From positions 558,001 through 622,000 of the forward strand of contig JAPDRO010000008.1 in assembly GCA_030247885.1 (NCBI GenBank): DNA of 64,000 nt. Reading direction: 5' to 3'. Below the pieces are notes generated by a model that saw nothing but the letters and a program-made list of their open reading frames with translations, was not told the DNA's origin and ran no database searches. Shown here piece after piece: positions 21,156-33,399 of this stretch; the first letter of the stretch is position 1; each line of letters begins with the position of its first letter. Position numbers and translations under genes: made by a program. Source of the stretch: Taxawa tesnikishii (nom. ined.) (lineage: Eukaryota > Ascomycota > Dothideomycetes > Dothideales).

Positions 21156-22841
21156 TCAACCTCCAAACTTCCCCTCAAACCCCGGCCTTCCTTTCTTGCC
21201 TCCCTTTGCGGGCTTGCCACCCTTCTTCTTCCCCTTCGTACCCTTGTCCTCCTTCCGTTTGGCCAGGTTCTCCTCGCGCTTCTTCTGCCTGGCCGCAATG
21301 CCCTTCTGCACGCCCTCTTTCCTCTCATTCCACTCCTTCTCACTCTTCAACTTGCCCTTTTCCTTGCGCTTCAGCGCCTTCTTCAGCAGACTCGTGTCGT
21401 CTCTCACCCTCTCGCCATGGGCGCGCTTCTTGGCGTTGAGCCAGGCGTCCTTCTCCTCTATGTCGGCGCGCTTGGCGTCGTCGTAGCCCGCCAGGCGCGA
21501 GGCCTTTTCTGTGCCGCCTCGAGCGCCGCTTTGGGGTCCAGCTTCCCCTTGCCCCGACGCCGGTCCTCGATGCCTTGCAGCGACGCATCGGCCTCTGCAC
21601 CGTCGGCGAACGCCACCCGCCCGAACGAGAAGCTGTTCTCCTCGCTCGCCGGGCTGCGTATGCGCGGTGAGAAGATGTCGGCGGACAGCGGACTGCCGGA
21701 GCCGCGCAGGCGTTCGTCCTTCAGTCGCTCCTCTTCTTGTTTGGCTTTGAGTCGCAGTTCCTTCTTGTGCTGCTTTCGCGCTTCTTCTTTCTTGCGTCGG
21801 GCCTCCAGAAGCTCTTGTCGGTTGCGCGCGGGCTGTCCGTGCGGCCCGTCGGCTTTGCGGCGCGCGCGTAGTTGTTCGATTCTTGCTCGCAGCCGCGCTT
21901 GGAGCTCTTCTTGATTCACTTTCGGCAGCGTGAAGGCCTTTTCTTTCTTGTTTGTGGCAGGCGCGGAGGAGTCGCCGTTTGTGGTTGCTGTGGTTGGTGG
22001 GATGACGGATGATGAGGACGATGCAGCGGACTGGTTGGCGGACATGTCAAAGGTCGGCGTGTCGGCATTGGGACTAGTTGGTGCAGATGACTGCTGTGAC
22101 ACAGACACATCGTTGCTGTCCGGGTCTGCGAGTCCGGAAAAGTCCATAGCGTCAACGTCGGCAGTGTTGGTGGTGTTGCCCTCCTCTTCGTCGGATTCCT
22201 GTGCTTCGCCATCCACGGCGACCTCGTTGAGATCGCTTTCCTGCCTCTGAGCCTTCTTTGCCTCCAGCTTTTCCTTCTTGCGGTCTGCCTTCTCCTTCTT
22301 CTCCTGCCGCTTCTCCTTGCGCTTCTCCGCCTTGGTCTTCCTCGTTGACTCCTCGTCTTCCTCTTGTTCTCCGCTTGGTTCGGCATTGGCAGCTTTCTTG
22401 TCGACCTTTGCTTCTTGACCGTCTTCCTCAGACCTTCGCCAGGCTTTTCCAACTCAACATCGAGATCCAAGTCTTCGTGGTCTGATTCGATGCCCATCTC
22501 CCGTTTCCTTTTGCGTTCGTTGTCGTCCATGACGTCCTTTGCGCTCTTCTGGTTCTCCGGGTTGAGCTTCGCTCGCTTGGCGGCGCGCTTCTCTTCTTTA
22601 GTCTGCTTTTTGCGTTGCCATTGGTCCTGCAACACGGTATGAGATTTGGTTTAGCCGGAGCAGCAGGAGCGTGGACTTCGTACACTGTTGTCTTGACCAT
22701 AGTACTCTTTGGCGGGGATCAGCGACAGCAGGCCCTCGAAGGCTTGAGCGTGGCTCTCCAGTCTCGCCTGCGCAGAGCATTAGCCATAAGCCGTGCGCAA
22801 TACAATACTGCAGTACGACTGACCTCCAGATCGTCGGCCAT
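21156..22841 (-). CDS. RRP14: SURF6/Rrp14-like nucleolar ribosome-biogenesis protein, two apparent frameshifts
   Basis: Exons: 22824-22841, 22684-22767 and 21156-22626. The phase-0 introns are 56 nt (GTCAGT...GCGCAG) and 57 nt (GTACGA...TTGCAG). Together the small exons give MADDLE, then ARLESHAQAFEGLLSLIPAK and EYYGQDNS, the typical SURF6 N-terminus. The protein (about 524 aa) is rich in Lys, Arg and Glu. The C-terminal SURF6 domain contains LLKKALKRKEKGKLKSEKEW and the ending RPGFEGKFGG. The family binds pre-rRNA and is needed for 18S and 25S maturation in the nucleolus. The frame changes near 22425-22455 (probably the TTTT run 22445-22448) and at the TTTT run 21505-21508, each one base short. 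With both restored the length is 1575 nt, divisible by three. In the charged first region the exact site of the shift is uncertain. Confidence 0.85.
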
Positions 22842-23221
22842 GTCGTGTGGAGCGAGTGATTTCCTTTTGTTCTTTCCTTTGTACTGTGTCTTTGTTGTCG
22901 GGCAATCAGAAAGTGGACGAGTGTTCGTTGATGGCAGCAGCAGCAGCAGCAGAAGCAAGAGAAGTTTCACACCGCCCGGCCCGCGAAGTCTCAAGTGTGG
23001 AGTATGTGAGGCACTAACGAACGAGTGTGGTGCCAAGATTTCGGTCGCATCGCTTGCAGAAAGCGCTGACCTCGCTCCATGCGGCGGGCGGCAGACGGCA
23101 GGCGCGTGTCGCGATCAACGAACCGGAGCTGGAACAAGGGCCAATGTGAAGCCCGCGAAGCCAGCGAAAGCCAGCGGAAGCCAGCTTGCTTGTCTTTCTC
23201 TCGCTCTCTCTCCCCCTCACA
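22842..23221. promoter_or_regulatory. Divergent promoter with CAG run
   Basis: A 380-bp spacer between the divergent SURF6-like gene and the micro-protein gene. It contains a CAG trinucleotide run at about 22934-22952 and a pyrimidine-rich leader (TCTTTCTCTCGCTCTCTCTCCCCC) ending just before the ATG at 23222. Confidence 0.55.
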
Positions 23222-23404
23222 ATGGAATCGTTTGCTGTCAATCACGCCGGCGCCATCACCGTCAAACACGTCCTCGACCTCTCTCCTTCTGTTGTGCATG
23301 TCTCCAAGGAACTGACCAAAGCTGCCTCGATCATTGTTGCTGGTTGGGTTGCCGTCACCGTCATCAAGGAGCTCCGTCGTGCAACAAGCTCGACCTCTTC
23401 TTAA
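23222..23404 (+). CDS. 60-aa single-pass membrane micro-protein
   Basis: A short open frame begins with ATG in a clean context (CACAATGGAA) after a pyrimidine-rich leader. Its third codon positions are strongly C-rich, as in the long genes around it. The protein has a polar N-terminus (MESFAVNHAGAITVKHVLD), one hydrophobic segment at about residues 33-49 (KAASIIVAGWVAVTVIKEL) and a Ser/Thr-rich basic tail (RRATSSTSS). It lies between SURF6 and the lectin gene and is transcribed like the latter, with about 200 bp to the next start. I do not recognise a family. Codon bias and context support it as a real gene; a uORF-like role for the lectin mRNA is a weaker alternative. Confidence 0.6.
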   Translation: MESFAVNHAGAITVKHVLDLSPSVVHVSKELTKAASIIVAGWVAVTVIKELRRATSSTSS

Positions 23405-23612
23405 CCAGCGACCAACCACCTTTGTCTTCCACTCTTCACCAAGACAACCCGTACAGCTGTGCTGCATGCTCCACGTCTGATTTGCCTACACGCTTGTCAT
23501 AATCAATTGATCTGTCCTACCGTTTGCCCAGCCGCACGTGCCTCTTCCAACCAAACGGCAAGATTGCCCGCGCCATCACGTCTACCTTTCTTGCCCAACT
23601 GCTGCAGAGACC

Positions 23613-25031
23613 ATGCTTCTCAAGCCTCTAGCATCTGGCCTGACATGCCTGCTCCTCGCGACCCAGGCACGATCGCAGTACGTCGTTGAGTCGCTCTCCT
23701 TCGGACACAAAGACACCCTATCCCCAAACCTGCGCGCAATACCCGGCTGGCACCTGTCCGGCGAGAAGCACACTCCACAGATCCTCTCCGATCGCGTTGT
23801 TCTCACGCCCCCGGCACCCGGATCTGCGCGCGGTGCCCTCTGGGCCGACGCTGGCATCACACATCAAGAATGGCAGCTGGAGATCGATTTCCGAGCATCG
23901 GGTCAAGAGCGCGGGAGCGGCAATCTGCAGATCTGGTATATCAAAGACGGACGGTCGGTGGGCGGCATGTCGAGCATCTACACTATCGGAAAGTTTGAAG
24001 GTCTTGGACTGGTGGTTGACCAGTACGGAGGACGTGGGGAGGCATCAGAGGCTTCCTCAACGATGGCAGTCTGAGCTACAAGGATCATCATGCCGTCGAC
24101 AGTCTCGCTTTCGGCCACTGCGATTTCAACTACCGTAACCTGGGACGCCCCAGTAAACTGCGCGTCGTCAATGGCCATGACAAGTTCAGCGTCCTGATCG
24201 ATGACCGCATCTGCTTCTCCAGCGACAAAGTCAAGCTACCAAACGGCTACTTCGTCGGCGCCTCCGCCGCCTCAGCAGAGAACCCAGACTCATTCGAGAT
24301 CATGAAATTCGTGACCTCGACCACGGCCTCAGTCACACGCGAAGAGCCGGTGCCAGCACGCAAGCACCTCGAGAAGGTCGAAGGCATCCCTGAAAACTTC
24401 GCCAATTCATTCAAGCAGCACCTGCCGGACGCGCCACTGCAGCAAGCCGACGTCGACGCGGCCGCCATCAAGTCGCAAGAGGAACAGTTTGCCGACCTGC
24501 ACAACCGCTTGCAGGGGCTGACACACCAGGTCGCCAACATCTTTGGCGAATTCGATCGCCTGGCCAAGACCCTGAACGACCGGCACAGTGAGCTCAGCGC
24601 GAAGCTGGGCGGCATCCCGGGCCACGAGATCACGGCGCTGAGCCGGCGCATCGAGAACATCGAGCGCACCGTCCAGACGATCCAGCGCGACGTCGAGGGC
24701 ACGAGGGAGTACAAGCAGAGCCTGACCAACCTCCAACAGGCCGTCGAGGGCGTCAAGGGTGGCTTGACCGAGCATCTGCCCAACACGCTGTCGCAGAGTA
24801 AGTCCAAGAACCCCCTCCCCTCCCCACCCAAACTCTAAAACCCGAATGCCCCCACGAGCAGATGGGGGAATCGTTGTTGTCAGTGCTAACGGATTTGCAA
24901 CAGTCGTGTCGACCTCGACGCCCGGCATGGGTCGCTTTGTCTGGATCATCATCGGCTTCCAGGTCGTGCTCGCTGCCGCTTATGTCGCGTACAAACGCCG
25001 GAGGGCGAACTCGCACGAGAAATACTTGTAG
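23613..25031 (+). CDS. L-type lectin cargo receptor (ERGIC-53/Emp46-47 type), one apparent frameshift
   Basis: Exons 23613-24797 and 24904-25031, with a 106-nt intron (GTAAGT...TTGCAACAG). The product has 437 aa with a signal peptide (residues 1-22), an L-type lectin domain to about residue 230, a coiled-coil stalk and one transmembrane helix (RFVWIIIGFQVVLAAAYVAY). A short basic cytosolic tail ends in EKYL, a plausible COPII/COPI sorting signal. Lectin landmarks are WQLEIDFRASG, GNLQIWYIKDG and GKFEGLGLVVDQYGGRG. Family members cycle between ER and Golgi and carry glycoproteins. The frame is lost at the GGGG run 24036-24039, in the middle of the invariant block DQYGGRGGIRGFLNDGS, and continues one frame over. 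One added base gives 1314 nt, divisible by three. The small gene at 23222 lies just upstream; the large BEACH gene is convergent. Confidence 0.9.
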
Positions 25032-25499
25032 ATTTAGCCTGTGTTGCCGCCGCTCTGTATAGAAAGCTAGACATGGTATTTGTATCTATACTTATGGAAC
25101 TCTTCTTTTTTTATTTTCCCCTCATGCGCTCTTCGTGCATCTCTTTCTACGGTCATGATCCCGGGACGTGGTACAGCCGGAGCAACATCCAACCGAAGCG
25201 ACAGTGCTTGTTCTCCATGACTGGCGGTTTGGGGACGTCCCACGTCCAAAGATGATGGCTTGCATGCGACGTTTCCGCAAGCGAGTCTCCACCGCTGTTA
25301 CGCTGCTGATCTCTAGCTGCGGTGTTGGAAAGTGTGTCGAGAGCCAAACCGGTGCTTTTTCTCCAGAGCAAAACTCGCGAATCTATACAAACAGTGCCTG
25401 TCTGTCAAACAAAAACCCCCAACGCCCCGGCGCGATGCTAACAAGAACCCGAATGGAAAGTGAGATGGCTCCCCTCCCCTCCCCCATCTCCAACTCTCC
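25032..25499. other. Convergent 3' spacer
   Basis: A 468-bp gap between the 3' ends of the lectin and BEACH genes. It is T-rich just after the lectin stop. No gene is seen. Confidence 0.5.
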
Positions 25500-28400
25500 T
25501 CACCGTCTTCCACCAAAGCTGCTGTGCCGCTGCACACAATTCCACTCCCACTGTTAGACACCCCCAGTCAGTCGAGTTCACATTGTGCAAAGAATATCGA
25601 AGGGGATTTTAGACTTACCACTTTCCCTTCCTCGTCGCCTGTGTATACAGCCTGGGCCATGGGAAGTATACTCGTGATAGCAGGGGCGTTGTAGGTTCCA
25701 TCGTCCCGTGACGGATCGGCATGGCTCAACCGCTTCACGAGCTGAAGATGCCACGCGCCGTCGTTGAGGGGCACGAGCGACCAGACCTATTCGTTGCCGG
25801 TCAGCCTATCAATGTTTCTCCTCCTACTTCTTCTTCGGATCGTCTTGGGCGGACGAGAGCCGGTAATGGTTAGGTGAAAACTTACGTTGACAATCCCCCG
25901 TCTGTGTCCTGTAAAGATCAATTCGCGCTCGACCCACTCGTTGCCCTGTCCTTCGTAGAAGGCGCAACACACGACCTCGTCGTCGTCGTTCTCGCACGTC
26001 GTCTGCTCCACCAGCAGGTGTCCGTTCAGCGTATACAGCATCGCGGTCCTGCCGGCGCAAAGTAGGATGTGTCCGGTTACGTTGGAGACTCTTGCAGCCT
26101 GGATCCTCTTCGCGGTAGGGCCCTTGTTCTGGATCGCGCGGATGCAGTCGAAGCGGTTCAGGTCCCACAGGAACACTTGTCCGTCATCAGACGCCGAAAC
26201 CAGCGTGCTGAAAGCGCGAGAGGCGGCGAGCACGGTCACCATGGACCTGTGGCCGAAGAGGTAGGTGCGGGACTGGAGATCTACGCCCTCGGAAGTGGAT
26301 GTGACGCCCCAGATGCCAATGGTGCAGTCTGCGCCAGCAGTAATGAAGGTCTTGGAATCGGCGAACATGGCGGTGGAGACGGGTCCGATGTGGAACTGTT
26401 CGAAGAGACCTAACAGCCGTTTGCTGTCCGCCGAGAAGAACCGAATGCTGTGGTCCGCGAAGCACCATTGTACGTAGCGCTTGCAGGCGGGCGGTAGGTT
26501 GAGTTTGCACGGCGGTGAGCAGAGAAGTCGTTCTTGGGTAGGCGAGTAGATGAGAGATGCGACCCGCTCGTGGCTCTCGAGTAGGGGGAAGGGCAGCTTG
26601 ACCAGCAATTCCGCGACGGTGTCGAGGCGGGCTACTTTATATCGTTCGTCTTCCCGGCGCGGGTGGGCACGTTGGAAGACTTGATGCGGAGTCTGCCCGA
26701 AATTATGGATGATGCCAATAGTTGCAAGTCTTTCCACAGGGTCGTCGATCGTATCAAGGTCCCTCGCTCCGTGATAGGAAAGGTGGTGGAAGACGTTGGT
26801 GGCCTCGAGCGCTGCTTCTCCACGTTGCTTGTATCCAAAGATAAGATCGATCCATTCATGAAGGTGCTGGCTAACATAGGGGCTCTCGAGTGCTTCACGG
26901 TGCTTGGCGATGAAAAGGTGAGGATTACCCTTGGCCCAGCGTGGAAGGACAACGTTGTTGATCGGCTCAGCGCTGCCTTGCTTCAGACCGAAATCGTAAC
27001 CGTTCATGTTAGTGAGACACTCTGGCAAGTAGAAGAACTCCGGTGTAAGCTCGCGCACGTCCGTCATATTGTCTCTAGACGCAGAAAGCCAAGCCTTCTC
27101 GACTGAGTCAAACAAGCGGTCTGCATGATCGAACGAGCCTCCTTGAAGTAACAGATATGATTGAACAAACGGGGGAGTCGGATGAGGAATGATGTGACTA
27201 TCATGGCCGAAGAGTAATGTGTCCCATAGTGGAATGGCGGCGCGTTATCGTCGCCCATCTCTGCAAAAGAGCGGTACCGGTCACGGAACTCGGACTCCCG
27301 GGCAGGATGCTGACAGCCCATGGGTTTGCTCAAATCGCGGAAACTCCGAGGGTCAGTGAGGTCGAGCTCCTCGCTGGAGTAATCCGCGAGCACCCAGGGG
27401 AAGACGGGGTATTGCGTCAGATCGTTGAACGTCCGGCCGGCCATAGTGTTTACGAGCATGAGATACTGGAAGTTGGACAGTTCGCCCTTCATCCATTTGC
27501 GGGTGGCAGGGTTGGGAGCAGCAGAGTTGAAAACGTTGGCGAACTTGGACCCCAGTGTTTGCGGCACCTCATCCGGAGTCCTCAAGGAATCCAGGCGCCA
27601 TGCATCTTCCGGAGACAGCGAAGATGATGGATTGAACACATGCGGTGCTTTGCCGACGATGTTTCCGTATACTTCGTTGCGGATTTCCGCATCCAGGAAA
27701 GTCAAGAGGTAGCTCTGGCCATCGGTGAAGAAGACTTCGAGCCCGACGTCGCGGAATAGAAAGCGGCGCTTGGATACACTGAGCAGTTCCTTCCACAGCC
27801 AATGCTTAGCAGACTGCTCTCCAAGGCTTTGCTGTGTCTTTTGCGCTTTCACTTCCTTGCCAGATATCATTTGGACATAGGGATCTCGCTCCTCAGGTGG
27901 AGCTTGAGAGAAGCTGACTATCTCCCCATCTGAGCGCTGGAACAGATGGTCCTGTAAGTAAAGACAATCCTTGCCCACGATCAAAAGCCCTTCGCAAGCT
28001 TCAAGAGCGATGACGCGGGAAACATTGTAGATGTTTTGGACCTTTTCTCCGTGCTGCAGACTCCGCATCACTTTGCGATTCTTGTCTTCCCAGCCTTCTT
28101 CGTCCTCCCGAGGGTCGTCGACCATCTCAAAATCTCCTTCAAGCAGGGGCAAGCTTGAGGTTGACTCATTAATCTCTTCCGTAAGTTGTCCAGCGCCGTC
28201 AAAGTTGTCTGCGGAGCGGGCACTCATCGGCGTAGCGGAAAGCGCTGCATCGGAGGTCAAGCTATTCATCCTTGTGTTGACGGTCAACTTGCTCATCTTC
28301 TCCGAGGCTTTCCTTTGCTTCGACTGGTAAACCTCTTGGCCCTGCCTCGTCTCAGGAAGTAAGCGCATCCTCATGCGGTTACGGGCCTCAGTCGGATCAA

Positions 28401-31400
28401 GCTGCCAGTTGACGGGTCGGTTATCGGGGAACAATCCGCAAGGCTGTTTCAGAGAGTTTTCGAGTTTGGCAACGATAGTCTGCAGATTGTTGAGGTTCTC
28501 CTGCTGATCCTGTGAAGCCCGCTGATTCCTTAACCGTTCTTGAGAATAAATGTTGGCACGCCAGTGCCTAGTGGAGACTTCAAAGCGGTGCAGTGCGTTG
28601 TCATGTTCAGTTTCCTCCATCTGCCACTGCTTCAGCCTGTCTTTACGCTTACCCAGTCGGTTGCGCGCGGTTTCTTCCGTCTTTTGGTTCTCTCCCTTGA
28701 CGAATTCTTCCCATGGTTTTGCCAAAGTCTCGAGGAAGAATCTATCAAGGGTCGCGCGATGATCGGAAATCCACTCGAGCATCTCCTCATCATCGTGCGC
28801 GATGAGCTTCATAAGCCCGGTAGACAGATGTCTCTGGCTCGAATCGGCGTTGGACATAAGGATCGTAGCCGCTTCCGTAGGCTTCTGTACGAGGAGCATC
28901 CTGAACAAATTCGCCGCTGAAAGGCGTACGCGCTTCGATGGCGATATAAGCTGCATATAGAGTAAGTAACAGAGAAGCCGAATGAAAGGCACGTCCTGGT
29001 TCTCCGGAGAGAAAAGGATTGTTTGCCAATAATTCATTTTGGTGAGGAAGTCCAAGGTTTCCGCTTCGTTCTCAGCTTCGTCAAGCTCCGATAGCCGCAA
29101 AAGGGTAACTCTGAGAAAAACGGCTCTCATAGTCGCGACAGCCTGGCTACAAAGCCGCACACTCTTCTGGTTCGCAACTTTTGGTTGTTGTAGATAATCA
29201 AGAACTTTTCCAGTGAACTCAAGCAAAGGTTGCGCTCCATCAATGAACCAGCCCTCGAACACGGCTTCAGCCATGTGCAATGTATATCTAGCAAGGTTCG
29301 TAAGCACCCGCGGTTCCAGAAGGAGCTCCTGGTTTAGTTGCAAGTGATTCCATAGGTGATACATTGTATGTTGCAGAACGTAGGACTCGAAGTAAGCCTG
29401 ATGTTCTTGAAATCCAGGTGGTACTTTCAGGAAGAGACCAAACCCAGGGAAATCTTTACGCAGGCAAAGCTGATCCGTGAACACCTCAATTATCACTTCA
29501 AGCAACGATTCCACCATGGCATTCCTGATCTGCATTTTGACGGCGGGCGCCTGTTTCGAAGGTGACATGACAGGGTTGAAGTGAGCAGAAGCGTGTTGAT
29601 TGGGTCTGTTGCCGGAATTGATGAGTACAAAAGATGATGTGCGTCTCGGTGCTTGTACTCGACTTGACCGGACAGTATCCGGCAACGTTCTACTCGATCC
29701 ACTTCGAACAATCGTTGGACGTTCTCCGGTTGAGTTTGAATGTGTTCGAATCACCACATCGTGGCCCCGGAGGTTGAGTTGCGAAGCCTCGGATGTGAGC
29801 TCAGCACTCGCACTGAGTCTATCAGTACCAGCAATGACCGGAAACAGGACGAACAAGAGCTCTTGGACGTAGTAGGAGCTCAGAGCGAAGTCACGGAAAG
29901 CTTGACTCTGTGTATGGGCATCGCTCAGAAATTGAACGACGGTCTTGAGGATGTCCGTCTGCTCGGGCTGCGAATCTTCGGCCTGTGAATGATCACTCAT
30001 AGTGCTGCGAAGTCCAGACTCCAGCATGGCAGTTATCGAAGGTAGCATCTCGGGATTGTCAACACTTAATGCTCTACCTTGTACGAACGTCTCTAGTAGG
30101 CTGAACAGGGTAAATTGCTGGTTCACGTTGACTTTGCCAACGTCGTGTCCGAATAGGATAGCAAAACTGCACACCCATATGGCTGGTATTGTCCAAAACC
30201 CCTTCAGACGATGTTTTAGGGCAATAAAGCCGATGGTCTTCTCGACGAACTTAGACTTGAAGTCTCTGCCAAGTACAACCAAGGCCCGAGCCAGGACGGT
30301 CATCGTGGCAGTCACGACCCGTGAATCGGTCTCTGCAACTAAATGAAGTAACCACTGTTCCTTTGTCAGCCAAGTTCGGAGTATCGCAGTATCGACATAC
30401 TCTAGGAGGGACCTGTTTTGAGAACCGTTTGAGATGGACTAAGTTATCGGGGGCGCAAAGTAGGTCTGTGTACATGCGAAGGACGCTTATACCAAGCTCT
30501 GCCTGGGAAAGCGCATTCGGTCTGATCATGTTCAACCCCGGAGTATTGAGCGGAGATGCTGATAATCTGACGGAGGCAGACCTGTTGACGACAGAACTTC
30601 GGTGAGGCCGTTTAAAAGGCGCTAGTGCCATGGTTGGCATTGCACGCTCATGCTGTAAGGAGTATGCAATGAAAGTTGCAACGTCGCGGTGGACCGTGTG
30701 CGCTGTACTGCACAGCGTCAATGCTTCCAAGGCAGCCAGCAGCTCAGGAAGCGCCTCGGGCGTGATAGGATCAATTTTCAGCGCGTCCAAGAGCTTTCGC
30801 ACGATACGCATCTTCATAAGCCGCTTCGTGTTGAAGGTTTGGTATTTGTTCTGCTTGACCAGGTGCACGAACTGTTGATAGTACAGCTTCTGCGATTCAG
30901 GACTAACCACCCGCCAGGTGTCGAAGTCTATGAGCAGAACTCGATACGCCATGGGGTTGACCAGCATCGAGTCCTCTGGTTTGTCTAGCTTGTAACCGAC
31001 GAAAGACAGGATCCTCTTCAACAGTTCCATGGCAAGGCCTTGACGCTCTGCGGTTGGCTTTCGAGATAGAGGCACTGGCGCGTGTCTCGTGTTGTTTCCA
31101 GCGTTGCTCAAGCCTAACTTCTCGCGCAGCATGACAGCAAGGATGCCAAACCCGTGTTCTTTTTCCATCATCTCGCTGGTTCTCCAGTTGTCCCGGATGC
31201 TTTGAAATAGGATCTCAACGGCCTGTACCACAGATTGATCGGAAGAGGCCGCTTGAAGAAGCTTAAGACTGAAGGCGAGACATCCGCCCGTACGCCAGGC
31301 GGCGTCATCGAGGGCTTGTGGTATGTGTACGATGGGATTACCTGTTAACACTGCAACACCGTAATGTCTTGCGAGCGCCTCCTCCACGGCAGGACGAGCA

Positions 31401-33399
31401 GCGTTGAAAACTACGCTGTTTCCCGTCCTCGTCAGAGCGTGGAAGTGCTGTGCTGCTTGCGCAGGAAGGCTGTTGGAAATGTTGACGGAACCTCCAATGA
31501 CTCCATCCATAGTTGCGGCAGCATGTGGGGAGATACTGATGAGGATTCTGTTCTCTCCAAGTATGCTGCTTCCCTTCTGTTGTGTTGCCGTTATGATTTC
31601 TGACTCATTAGGGTCATCAGGATGAAGAAGGTCGTTATAATGATTTAACTCCGCAGATGCGCGGTAGGTCAGAAGAGGGCCCAAGCAATCTTGGAAATTT
31701 CCATAATAGCGAGGCCCCAATCTCTGATGCACAGCAATCACCTCATCTGAGAGACAAGTGTCGTAAAGATGCGCGCCTGCAAGCGACCATCGCGATGTTA
31801 CGGCGCGCTCTCCATCTCTGAAAGATAGATCCTGTGGAGTGCCAAAGAAAGATTGCACGGGCCGACGCCTGGAGGGGTCGTAGCTAGATAAACCGGAGCC
31901 ATCTGGCTTTCCTTGTACGGGCGGGGTACATCCGGGTAGATACAATGCTTCTGCTCAACAAATTCTCCGTCCACGAAGAGCACCGCCAAACCGGAACTTG
32001 ATGATCGAGAAGGCCGATGTACCAGGGCAACATGATGCCATCTCCCTTGCGCGAAAGCCGTAGACTTGAAGCGGATGCTAGGTTTCGAGGCGGTCACTGA
32101 AGTTTGTAGTATAAGCTGGTGGGTGTCTTTCTCCAGATATATAAGGACGAAGCAGGTCTGGCTTGAATCGAACGCGCCGAAAAGGGTTGTATGGTAAGCT
32201 TCGTCGTACTCGTCGATTTTGAACCATGCAGAGAAGCTGTATCCGCCGAGTGGAGGAAACAGACGAGGCATGTTAGGAAGCTCCAAAGAGCTGTAACCAC
32301 AATGTGACAAATCGAAGTGGATCGAGGCCGGTTCTTTGCAGTTCTCCAACGTCGTTAAAAGAAGGGCCCTCGCGTCATCACTACTTGCTGCCTTCTGGAA
32401 CATCTTTGAAGCTATCTCGAGGCCGTCGGCGCCCATAGAGAGGAGGCTTTCGCACAGAGTCCGCAATGGTACCAGCACTATGCCGGATATGGAATCATCC
32501 AACAGATGAGACACGAGTGAAGACAAGATGCCGCTGCTGTGAACCTTGGCTTTGTTCCGGACAGAGATGTTGGTGAGTCGATTGATCGTTACATATGCCA
32601 CTGAACATATGATCGGAAAGCAGCTCACATTCGGGTGACCGCGTGTAAGGTTCAAGCAGATGCTCACCATGAGTGCTACTGCCTCTGGATTGTGCACGCT
32701 TTGGTGGGCATTAATCCGGCTCTCCACGTGAGATCGGATCTCCTCATGGCGGGTTTCCGTGGACTTGTCCCCAGCTTCAGTGTGACCACTTGATTGAGGA
32801 GAAAGGATCCTAAAGCCGTTTTCTTCGAAAACTGCATCGCACGCTTCGTTGCTCAGGGTCAGCGCGACGAGCCCGCCCAGAATGGCACATAGTGGCGTTT
32901 GAAGGGCGTCTGCTTGAGAAGCCTGTATTATACTGGTTTGTATGCCTAGGATAGCATATTCTAGGGCTCTCCATCCGCCACCCTTTATCCTCCTTTCGAA
33001 GTAGCGACGGTTGCCCTGGTGGTTGTCAAAGGTGGCCAACAGGACAAGTAATGCTGCTTTGCAAACGTGTGACAGCAAATCAACTCCATTGCCAAATTCA
33101 AGCAAGCTGCCTGCCGAGCCTGCAACGAATTGCAAGGAGGAAACTAGAACCTGGAAGCCATGTCCGCGGCGGAAGTGGTCCTGTGTTGTGCCTTGTTCGG
33201 TGCCTTCCTGCAACAAGCTGGCAATTTGTTTCAGGTCATCTAGGATATAACCAAGCGTTGCGGGCGAAATGCCTCCCTCACGCCCTGCTAACCGCTTCAG
33301 GAAAGGGTCAATCGGGCTTGGCTGTATCTCTGTTCTTGGGGCGTTAGAGGCACTTGTCGAGGATCTGTGCCTTCTCTGCTGCACGTGGCCGTCCATCAT
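25500..33399 (-). CDS. BPH1: Giant BEACH-WD40 protein (Bph1/LYST/neurobeachin family), three apparent frameshifts
   Basis: A long first exon (25886-33399) is followed by exons 25619-25786 and 25500-25550, with introns of 99 and 68 nt. The product is about 2577 aa. The N-terminal third is armadillo-like. A concanavalin-like lectin sandwich follows (LFPPLGGYSFSAWFKIDEYD, GRWHHVALVHRPSR), then a DUF4704-like helical region. Next come the PH-BEACH module (SRVIALEACEGLLIVGKDCL) and BEACH itself (RKWMKGELSNFQYLMLVNTM, then GRTFNDLTQYPVFPWVLADY). WD repeats ending in GDEEGKVWEWNC close the protein. Such proteins scaffold membrane fusion and fission at lysosomes or vacuoles. Three single-base shifts interrupt the frame: one base short at GGGG 31874-31877, one extra at TTTT 30416-30419, one short at GGGGG 27171-27175. 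Correcting all three gives 7734 nt, divisible by three, with family sequence across every junction. Confidence 0.92.
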
